Assembly: GCA_038206385.1 (NCBI GenBank) | Contig: JBBRAW010000096.1 | Span: 1 to 13,892 of the forward strand | Source of the DNA: JANXSD01 sp038206385 | GTDB taxonomy: Bacteria; Bacteroidota; Bacteroidia; AKYH767-A; OLB10 | DNA length: 13,892 bases | Direction: 5' to 3' | In this document: positions 1-5,963 of the stretch, piece after piece | Layout: each line of letters begins with the position of its first letter | How positions within the stretch are numbered: position 1 is the stretch's first letter | The notes under the pieces: generated by a model | The model's database searches: none | Told to the model about the DNA's origin: nothing | The model's input: the letters and a program-made list of their open reading frames with translations, nothing else | Made by a program: the position numbers and the translations under genes

Positions 1-130
1 TGGCTATGCTAGTTCCATAATCGGAAGAATTACCACCAGATTTTTTTGCCCAAGCCCAAGTTGGTACTTGTGAAAATCCTGAAATTTTGCCAAAAAGAAG
101 TATAACAAGTATGAAAATTAAACTCCTCAT
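1..130 (-). CDS. N-terminal fragment of a secreted SBBP-repeat-like protein
   Basis: Only the first 43 codons lie in the window; the gene runs off the left edge. The start is the ATG at 130-128. Residues 1-21 form a signal peptide: Arg at position 2, a hydrophobic core (LIFILVILLF), then a GFSQ end typical of Bacteroidota SPase I sites. The mature part begins VPTWAWAKKSGGNSSDYGTS. The pattern W-A-K-x-x-G-G-x-x-x-D-x-G-x-S-I-A matches the opening of SBBP (seven-bladed beta-propeller-like) repeats found in large exported Bacteroidota proteins, many of which end in a type IX secretion signal. That the rest of the protein carries more such repeats is inference. It lies 82 bases downstream of the crotonase gene on the same strand. 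No TAnnTTTG element was seen in that gap, so it may be read through from the paaZ unit or use a weak promoter. Confidence 0.6.
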   Translation of the reverse strand, partial: MRSLIFILVILLFGKISGFSQVPTWAWAKKSGGNSSDYGTSIA

Positions 131-212
131 TTTGGTGCGAATCATTTATTAAAATCATATCTGGCAGAAAATGCTATGTAATAATAATGAAAAAATTTGG
201 ATCATTAGACAA

Positions 213-977
213 TTACCTCGATCCTTGTTTAAATTTTGCAATAGAATTTCTAGTGAATTCGGAAAGAACTAGCATTCCACTTAACCCTGCACGTTCCAAA
301 AGTAGTTGATCCCAATGATCCGTTCCTTCCCAAAAAACTAATTTTAACATTCGCATCGCTTCTGGATTACTTCTAGCTAACTGTGTTGCTAATTCGTTAA
401 CAGCTGTATCTAATTCGGGGATTGTATTGAAAATCTCAGCATACATTCCTTTCTCTTTTGCCCATGATGCTTCTTGCCATTTCATTGCATCAATTGTTAG
501 TTGACAAAACGCTGCTGTTCCAATTTTACGTTCTACCGCTGGACCTACAACAAAAGGCCCGATGCCTACTGCTAATTCGCTAAGCTTTATCGATGCAGAT
601 GTTGTTGCAAAAGTATAGTCAGCGGCAGAAGCAATGCCTACACCACCACCAACAGCTTTTCCTTGAACACGAGCTATTACAAATTTGGGTGCCTTACGAA
701 TAGCATTTATAACTTTTGCAAAACCAGAGAAAAATTTTGTTCCTTCTTCGATATTTTCAATTGCAACTAATTCATCAAAAGATGCACCAGCACAAAATGC
801 TTTTTCACCTTCGCTTTTTAAAACAATTACTCGAACTTCTGGATGTTCACCTAACATTGAAATTTCATCTGCTAACCAGTTTAAAATTTTTCCTGGTAAT
901 GAATTACTTTGTGGATGGAAAAAAGTAACTGTTCCAATTCCATTTTCTATTTGCGAATATACTTTTGCTAGTTCCAT
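213..977 (-). CDS. Crotonase-fold enoyl-CoA hydratase/isomerase, probably phenylacetate-pathway linked
   Basis: A 254-residue protein with the usual length and order of the crotonase (enoyl-CoA hydratase/isomerase) superfamily, expected to be a cytosolic enzyme acting on an acyl-CoA thioester. The oxyanion-hole segments are FCAGAS (61-66) and GKAVGGGVG (106-114). Aligned by eye to rat crotonase, the Glu164 position is kept (E134, in KLSELAVGIGP), but the Glu144 position is glycine (G114). One acidic residue at the later position is the pattern of enoyl-CoA isomerases rather than classical hydratases, so an isomerase-type reaction (PaaG-like, or another double-bond shift) is plausible but unproven. 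It lies downstream of paaZ on the same strand, separated by a repeat-rich 163-base spacer, which argues for a shared role in aromatic acid or acyl-CoA breakdown. The start is the ATG at 977-975. The family is confident; the exact reaction and a gene symbol are not. Confidence 0.85.
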   Translation of the reverse strand: MELAKVYSQIENGIGTVTFFHPQSNSLPGKILNWLADEISMLGEHPEVRVIVLKSEGEKAFCAGASFDELVAIENIEEGTKFFSGFAKVINAIRKAPKFVIARVQGKAVGGGVGIASAADYTFATTSASIKLSELAVGIGPFVVGPAVERKIGTAAFCQLTIDAMKWQEASWAKEKGMYAEIFNTIPELDTAVNELATQLARSNPEAMRMLKLVFWEGTDHWDQLLLERAGLSGMLVLSEFTRNSIAKFKQGSR

Positions 978-987
978 GATTTAATTT

Positions 988-1103
988 GCTAATTTGCTAT
1001 TGTGCTATTGTGCTATTGTGCTAATTCCGTTAAACAACGGAACAAGTTGTGCTAGTGTGCTAATTCCGTTAAACAACGGAACAAGTTGTGCTAGTGTGCT
1101 AAT
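988..1103. repeat. Tandem repeat array: 8-bp ladder plus two 39-bp palindrome-bearing units
   Basis: The array starts with 8-bp units: gctaattt (988-995), then gctattgt three times (996-1019), then gctaattc (1020-1027). Overlapping the last of these are two identical 39-bp units (1017-1055 and 1056-1094) and nine bases of a third (1095-1103). Each 39-bp unit contains a perfect inverted repeat, TTCCGTT-aaac-AACGGAA (1025-1042 and 1064-1081), and ends in another copy of the 8-bp motif (gctagtgt). A decayed relative, gttaaataacgga, follows at 1115-1127 and matches the core at 12 of 13 bases. The array fills most of the spacer between paaZ and the crotonase gene. On the minus-strand transcript the two hairpins have no following U-run, so they are not standard intrinsic terminators. 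They may affect processing or stability of a shared transcript, or mark a family of dispersed intergenic repeats. Confidence 0.9.
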
Positions 1104-1140
1104 GAAATAATCAAGTTAAATAACGGATTAATAAAATACT

Positions 1141-3189
1141 TTAAATTTGATTAAGTTTTTTTACCATTGTTAAAATAGTTGCGATGGCTACTGTTTCACC
1201 AGTTTCATCATACACATCCACTAACCATTTTACAATTCCTTTTGCGATATCATCATCCGTTTTCTTTTCCGTATCTACTTTTTCTTTTACTGTTAATCTG
1301 ACGCCGATTGTCATACCTGGATAAACTGGTTTTGTGAATCGACATTCTTCTAATCCATAATTCAACATTACAGGACCTTTTTTCGGATCCACAAATAATC
1401 CAGCAGCTTTTGATAAAACAAAATATCCATGAGCAACGCGTTGTGTAAAGATGGTTCCTTCGAGAGAAGTCGCATCGATGTGTGCATAGAAATTATCACC
1501 ACTTACATTTGCAAAGTTGCTAATATCCGCTTCACAAACGGTATGTTTATGAGTTGTTAAAGTTTCACCGATTTCTAATTCTTCAAAATGTTTGCGGAAT
1601 GGATGAACAACTTTTTCAATTTGTTTTGCACCGTATTGAAATACATTTGTAATATTGGAAAGTGTAGTTGGAGAACCTTGAATTGCGGTACGTTGTAGAT
1701 AATGAAAAACACCACGCTTCCCTCCCATTTCTTCACCACCTCCTGCTCTTCCAGGACCACCATGCGTTAACATTGGCATTGGCGAACCATGACCAGTACT
1801 TTCTTTTGCACAATCATTATTCAAAATTAAAATTCTACCATGCATTGATGCTGCTCCTAAAACAAATTCTTTAGCAATTTTATCGTTGGCCGTAATGATA
1901 CTACAAACCAGTGAGCCCTTACCCATCTTCGCTAATGTAATTGCATCTTCAGTAGTTTTATACGGCATCAATGTGGATACTGGTCCGAAGGGTTCAAGAT
2001 TATGGCAATCCGTATTTTTAAATGGGTCTTTATTTAAAAAAAGTATAGGTGAGAAGAAGGCTCCACGTTCAGTATCGGCACCAACCGTTTCTACTTTATT
2101 AAGATTGCCAAAAATAATTTCTTGTGATTTAGAAAGCTCGAGCACTTTACTTTTTACTTCTTCCAATTGAGTGAACGAGGCGAGTGCTCCCATCCTTACA
2201 CCTTCCACATTTGGATCACCGATAGTTGTAGAAGCTAATCTTTTTCCGAGAGCGATTTGAACATCTTCAATTAAATGTTCGGGAACCATAATTCTCCGAA
2301 CAGCAGTACATTTTTGTCCAGCTTTAACAGTTATTTCGCGTTGTACTTCTTTGATAAAAATATCAAATTCGGGCATGGTTGGATTCACATCTGCGCCAAG
2401 CACACAACAATTTAGTGAATCAGCTTCCATGTTAAAAGGAACAGCTTCTTCAAGAATTCTAGGATGAGATTTCAGCATTTTTCCGGTTGATGCTGATCCC
2501 GTAAACGTAACAATATCTTGACTAATTACATGATCTAATATCCCATTAGCAGATCCACAAATTAATTGCAACGACCCTTCAGGAAGAATTTTAGATGCGA
2601 TAATTTCACGTACAACGGCTTCTGTTAGAAAACATGTTACAGTAGCAGGTTTTACCAATGCAGGAACACCAGCTAATAAATTCACAGCAATCTTTTCGAG
2701 CATACCCCACACTGGGAAATTAAATGCATTAATGTGAATGGCAATTCCTTCTTTCGGAACACAAATATGGTGACCGATGAAGGTTCCATTTTTCGAAAGT
2801 TTAGCAACATCACCTTCCAAACAAAAAGTATCATTTGGAAACTGTCGGCGTAAACTAGCGTAAGCAAAAAGATTACCAATCCCACCTTCAATATCAACCC
2901 AACTATCAACTCTTGTTGCGCCTGTTGCCCAGCTAACTTTATAAAAATCTTCTTTCTTTGAATTTAAGTGCATCGCTAATGCTTTTAGCATTCGACCTCT
3001 TTCATGGAAGGTAAGTTTTCGTAATGCGTTTCCACCTTTAGATCTACCGTATTCTAGCATCATTCCGAAATCTAAACCTTTACTACTCGCAGTTGCTATT
3101 TCTGATCCATTGATAGCATTGTATAAAACTTGACCTTCATCAGATCCAGCTACCCATTGACCAAGCGCATAATTCATTAACTTATTCAT
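1141..3189 (-). CDS. paaZ: PaaZ: bifunctional oxepin-CoA hydrolase / 3-oxo-5,6-dehydrosuberyl-CoA semialdehyde dehydrogenase
   Basis: A 682-residue two-domain enzyme, almost the same length as E. coli PaaZ (681). In aerobic phenylacetyl-CoA breakdown the C-terminal hydratase opens the oxepin-CoA ring and the N-terminal aldehyde dehydrogenase oxidises the resulting semialdehyde with NADP+. The dehydrogenase domain (about 1-520) has the oxyanion Asn157 (AFNFPVW), general-base Glu255 (NMEADS) and nucleophile Cys294 (GQKCTA), each at the expected place. The MaoC-like hot-dog domain (about 535-682) has the hydratase motif SGDNFYAHID, with D565 and H570 matching the catalytic Asp/His pair five residues apart. 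All key residues of both activities are present. The start is the ATG at 3189-3187; Met5 is a possible alternative. It is the first gene of its transcription unit because the upstream neighbour is divergent. A candidate -7 element and a palindrome precede it. No other core paa gene (epoxidase subunits, ligase) is in the window. Confidence 0.95.
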   Translation of the reverse strand: MNKLMNYALGQWVAGSDEGQVLYNAINGSEIATASSKGLDFGMMLEYGRSKGGNALRKLTFHERGRMLKALAMHLNSKKEDFYKVSWATGATRVDSWVDIEGGIGNLFAYASLRRQFPNDTFCLEGDVAKLSKNGTFIGHHICVPKEGIAIHINAFNFPVWGMLEKIAVNLLAGVPALVKPATVTCFLTEAVVREIIASKILPEGSLQLICGSANGILDHVISQDIVTFTGSASTGKMLKSHPRILEEAVPFNMEADSLNCCVLGADVNPTMPEFDIFIKEVQREITVKAGQKCTAVRRIMVPEHLIEDVQIALGKRLASTTIGDPNVEGVRMGALASFTQLEEVKSKVLELSKSQEIIFGNLNKVETVGADTERGAFFSPILFLNKDPFKNTDCHNLEPFGPVSTLMPYKTTEDAITLAKMGKGSLVCSIITANDKIAKEFVLGAASMHGRILILNNDCAKESTGHGSPMPMLTHGGPGRAGGGEEMGGKRGVFHYLQRTAIQGSPTTLSNITNVFQYGAKQIEKVVHPFRKHFEELEIGETLTTHKHTVCEADISNFANVSGDNFYAHIDATSLEGTIFTQRVAHGYFVLSKAAGLFVDPKKGPVMLNYGLEECRFTKPVYPGMTIGVRLTVKEKVDTEKKTDDDIAKGIVKWLVDVYDETGETVAIATILTMVKKLNQI

Positions 3190-3209
3190 TTCTCAACTAA
3201 ATTGAATTG

Positions 3210-3217
3210 CAAAAATA
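3210..3217 (-). promoter_or_regulatory. Candidate Bacteroidota -7 element for paaZ
   Basis: On the minus strand this reads TATTTTTG, a full match to the TAnnTTTG element of Bacteroidota primary sigma promoters. It ends 20 bases before the paaZ ATG, implying a short 5' leader. A TTTG that could serve as the -33 element lies at 3245-3242, but the 24-base spacing is longer than the usual 17-23, so the promoter is only moderately supported. Confidence 0.4.
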
Positions 3218-3239
3218 TCTGATTCATCAATAAATCAGA
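3218..3239. promoter_or_regulatory. 22-bp palindrome, candidate operator of paaZ
   Basis: TCTGATT and AATCAGA form a perfect 7-bp inverted repeat around an 8-base centre (catcaata). It abuts the candidate -7 element of paaZ and lies between it and the possible -33 TTTG, where a bound dimeric repressor would block RNA polymerase. Phenylacetate genes in many bacteria are controlled by TetR-type (PaaR) or GntR-type (PaaX) repressors that bind palindromes and are released by phenylacetyl-CoA. No such regulator is encoded in this window, so the role is inferred from position and symmetry only. Confidence 0.4.
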
Positions 3240-3451
3240 CACAAATTCATCGGAAAATAAAGAAACTTATCACATTCCATTGATTCGGTAAGTAAAAGTG
3301 GTGATTCATCCTTTACCTTTTGCGATATTAGGAAATATGATCGTGATTTGTAGTGGATTGAATTTGAAATTAGTGTGAATTACAAATAAACTAGTAAATT
3401 CAACCCCAACGGATTCATTATGGTTCACGCAAAAAGTAATTAATTAAAGTA

Positions 3452-4147
3452 ATGATTGAAGAGGATTCCACTTTATTACAAATTGTATTCATCGTACTTG
3501 TAACACTTATTTTCATATTGACGATGAATTTTATTTGGAAGATATGGCCAGAAAAAATGCAATATTGGGGTTTTGGCATTGTTAGTTGGCTAGGATTATT
3601 AATTGCCTATTCCCAAACATCATTCATACATAATTTTACAATTAAACCACCTCCAGTATTGTTGGTGATTATAGCCCCAACACTATTTGTTTTAATATTA
3701 GCACTCCGAAAGAACGCTTCGAAAATTTATCTCTCAATAAATACATTCATTCCAGTAATAATTCAAAGTTTCAGAATAATTATTGAGCTACTATTATGGG
3801 GATTATATTGTAAAGGTTTTTTACCAAAGCAGATGACATTCGAAGGATTAAATTTTGATATACTAATAGGAGTAAGTGCAATTCCAGTTGCATATTTTAT
3901 CAAAAGAAACATGATTACGCGTCAAGCAATAATTGCGTGGAATATTATAGGAATTCTTTTTCTTCTCAACATTGCAATAATTGCTTTTTTATCAGCACCT
4001 ACTCCATTTAGAGTTTTTATGAATGAACCTGCCAATACGATCATTACTCATTTTCCTTTTATTTGGTTGCCTGGTTTCATTGTTCCATTTGCACTTTTTA
4101 TGCATGTTATTTCTATCCGCCAAATGTTGAATCATGCTAGTAAATAA
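3452..4147 (+). CDS. Seven-TM protein of unknown function, first gene of a LytS/LytTR cluster
   Basis: A 231-residue integral membrane protein with about seven predicted helices: roughly 8-28, 37-55, 68-86, 98-119, 134-151, 158-181 and 200-222. There is no signal peptide and no enzyme motif I recognise. Stretches that look conserved are LPKQMTFEGLNFDILIG (124-140), LSAPTPF (180-186) and FPFIWLPGFIVP (201-212). From memory these resemble an uncharacterised 7-TM family common in Bacteroidota, but I cannot confirm this without a search. Charged or polar residues inside or beside membrane segments (R108, E112, R157) might matter for ligand binding. Its last 14 bases overlap the start of the LytS-type kinase gene, implying translational coupling. 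A sensory, transport or accessory role for that kinase is therefore the simplest hypothesis. The start is the ATG at 3452; no clear -7 element was found upstream. Confidence 0.8.
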   Translation: MIEEDSTLLQIVFIVLVTLIFILTMNFIWKIWPEKMQYWGFGIVSWLGLLIAYSQTSFIHNFTIKPPPVLLVIIAPTLFVLILALRKNASKIYLSINTFIPVIIQSFRIIIELLLWGLYCKGFLPKQMTFEGLNFDILIGVSAIPVAYFIKRNMITRQAIIAWNIIGILFLLNIAIIAFLSAPTPFRVFMNEPANTIITHFPFIWLPGFIVPFALFMHVISIRQMLNHASK

Positions 4148-5162
4148 ATTAAAAGATCGTTGGCTACGTATAATTGCTGTACCATTATTCTCCATTTTTT
4201 CAACTGTCATTTTTTATTCTGATGAATGGTTAATTCATAATCATTCCTTTGCAAAATGTTTTGGATCATCATTTTTAAACACATTAATTTTATGGTATTT
4301 AAATCGTCATATTGTTATACTTTTAAGAGCTTATTTTCCGTCCATAAAACAAACTTTTTCGAGAGTTTGGAGGCAAGTAATATTTTCAACGCTACTATCC
4401 ATTATTGGCTCATTAATTATTACAAAATTTTATGATAGCATCAACTTCTGGGGAAACAAAGCATCACTGAATGATTATATTTATAATATCGTAGCCGTAC
4501 TTTTCTTTGTTTATATTGCAATAACAATTTATGAATTAAACTTTTATTTTCGAGAATGGCAAGATTCTGTTACGGAAACGGAGCAACTCAAAAAGGCAAA
4601 TCTTCAAAGCCAATTTGACGCATTAAAAAATCAAGTTAGCCCTCATTTTTTATTTAACTCACTCAATACACTTTCATCTTTAATAGAAGACAATCCTGAT
4701 AAGGCAATTAAATTTGTAAACCAATTATCTGTCGTATATCGATATCTTTTACAAAGCAATGAAAAAGAGCTTTCAACACTAGCGGAAGAGTTAGCTTTTT
4801 TAAATGCATATTTCTTTTTATTGAAAACACGATTTGATGATGGGATATTCATGAAAATTGATATTGATCAAAAATTTCAACAATTTCTAATTCCACCTTT
4901 AACATTGCAAATTCTTGTTGAGAATTCCGTAAAGCATAATATTGTTTCAGTAACAAAACCTTTATTGATAACGCTTACCTCAAGTGGAGAAAATTTATTA
5001 ATTGTAAAAAATAACTTTCAAAAGAAAACGTTGCTTGTTACATCTAATGGATTAGGCTTAGCGAATATTGCAGCAAAATATAAACTATTAAATAAACCAG
5101 GCTTGGAAATCATTGAAAACAAAAATGATTTTATAGTAACCTTACCTTTATTATTGAATTAG
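4134..5162 (+). CDS. LytS-type membrane sensor histidine kinase
   Basis: A 342-residue sensor kinase of the LytS/YehU type (His_kinase family plus HATPase_c), expected to autophosphorylate and pass phosphate to the response regulator encoded 5 bases downstream. Four membrane helices occupy about 10-28, 44-64, 81-98 and 116-136. A short coiled linker (about 139-165) leads to the phosphoacceptor motif QVSPHFLFNSLNTL, with H171. The ATP-binding part has the N-box ILVENSVKHN (N264, H268, N269) and a short G-box SNGLGLAN (304-311). There is no separate extracellular sensor domain, so the signal probably reaches it through the membrane region or through the 7-TM protein encoded just upstream. The ATG at 4134 lies inside the upstream gene, a 14-base overlap. 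All catalytic motifs are intact. The family is confident; the signal is unknown. Confidence 0.93.
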   Translation: MLVNKLKDRWLRIIAVPLFSIFSTVIFYSDEWLIHNHSFAKCFGSSFLNTLILWYLNRHIVILLRAYFPSIKQTFSRVWRQVIFSTLLSIIGSLIITKFYDSINFWGNKASLNDYIYNIVAVLFFVYIAITIYELNFYFREWQDSVTETEQLKKANLQSQFDALKNQVSPHFLFNSLNTLSSLIEDNPDKAIKFVNQLSVVYRYLLQSNEKELSTLAEELAFLNAYFFLLKTRFDDGIFMKIDIDQKFQQFLIPPLTLQILVENSVKHNIVSVTKPLLITLTSSGENLLIVKNNFQKKTLLVTSNGLGLANIAAKYKLLNKPGLEIIENKNDFIVTLPLLLN

Positions 5163-5167
5163 AAATT

Positions 5168-5941
5168 ATGAGAGTATTAATTATTGAAGACGAAACATTA
5201 GCAGCAAAACGCCTATGTAAAATGGTTGAAGAATTTTATCCGGAAATAAAAGTAGAAGCAGTTACTGATAGTATTCAATCATCGGTTGAATGGCTAAACT
5301 CATTTGCTCATCCCGATTTAATCCTTATGGATATTGAACTAGCAGATGGTCAAAGTTTTGAAATTTTTAATCAAGTAGAAGTTAAAAGCACGATTATATT
5401 CACTACCGCTTACGATGAATATGCAATTCGAGCATTTAAAGTAAATAGTATTGATTATTTATTAAAGCCCATTAATCCCGACGATTTTAAACGAGGTATT
5501 GATAAATTCAAAACGTTAAATAATGAAGAGAAAACTTTGCATAAGGGTTTAGATATTGAGGCTGTACTTTTAGCATTAAGAAAGGAGCAAGTAGTTACTT
5601 ACAAACATCGATTTTTAGTTAAACAAGGACAACGTTTTATCCCTATCATTTTATCGGAAATAGCCTATTTTTATACAGAAGAAAAAGTTAGTTTTATAAG
5701 AACATTTACAGATCAAAGATATATTGTTGATCATTCCCTTGATGAATTAGAGCAATTGCTTGATCCTGAATTATTTTTTAGAGCTAATAGACAATACATT
5801 ATTTGTACGAAAACAATAGATGCTATTCACAATCATTTTAATGGAAAGCTAAAAATAAATCTAAAACCTAGTGCTGTAGAAGATGTATTTGTTAGTAGAG
5901 AACGAGCTGCTGATTTTAAGAAATGGCTTGGTGATTCATAA
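5168..5941 (+). CDS. LytTR-family response regulator
   Basis: A 257-residue response regulator with an N-terminal receiver domain (about 1-120) and a C-terminal LytTR DNA-binding domain (about 147-254). The receiver has the acidic pair E7/D8, phosphoacceptor D55 (LILMDIE), switch residue T80 (FTTAY) and K100 (LLKPI). The LytTR part has the typical FYTEEK and FFRANRQYII segments. It should bind imperfect direct repeats upstream of its target genes when phosphorylated by the kinase encoded immediately upstream (5-base gap). Targets cannot be assigned from this window. The neighbouring 7-TM gene is one candidate because such systems often control adjacent membrane protein genes. The gene ends 22 bases from the end of the convergent membrane protein gene, and no hairpin terminator is evident between them. 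Confidence 0.95.
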   Translation: MRVLIIEDETLAAKRLCKMVEEFYPEIKVEAVTDSIQSSVEWLNSFAHPDLILMDIELADGQSFEIFNQVEVKSTIIFTTAYDEYAIRAFKVNSIDYLLKPINPDDFKRGIDKFKTLNNEEKTLHKGLDIEAVLLALRKEQVVTYKHRFLVKQGQRFIPIILSEIAYFYTEEKVSFIRTFTDQRYIVDHSLDELEQLLDPELFFRANRQYIICTKTIDAIHNHFNGKLKINLKPSAVEDVFVSRERAADFKKWLGDS

Positions 5942-5963
5942 AATTATAAATAACATTTACAGT

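Noticed and set aside
1026..1034. LytTR-type binding site in the repeat (TCCGTTAAA resembles the LytTR consensus)
   Set aside because: It misses a consensus position, the 39-bp spacing and internal palindrome do not fit the usual LytTR direct-repeat pair, and the match is easily due to chance.
1025..1042. Intrinsic terminator after paaZ formed by the TTCCGTT/AACGGAA hairpin
   Set aside because: The stem is only 7 bp and on the minus-strand transcript no U-run follows either hairpin.
1017..1094. CRISPR-like repeats in the paaZ/crotonase spacer
   Set aside because: The 39-bp units are directly adjacent with no unique spacers between them, only two full copies exist, and no cas gene is nearby.
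3312..3322. TACCTTTTG as a -7 element for the 7-TM/LytS/LytTR unit
   Set aside because: One extra base breaks the TAnnTTTG spacing, no TTG lies at the right distance, and it would leave a leader of about 130 bases.
5942..5963. Bidirectional terminator between the response regulator and membrane protein genes
   Set aside because: The 22-base gap is AT-rich but forms no convincing stem-loop.
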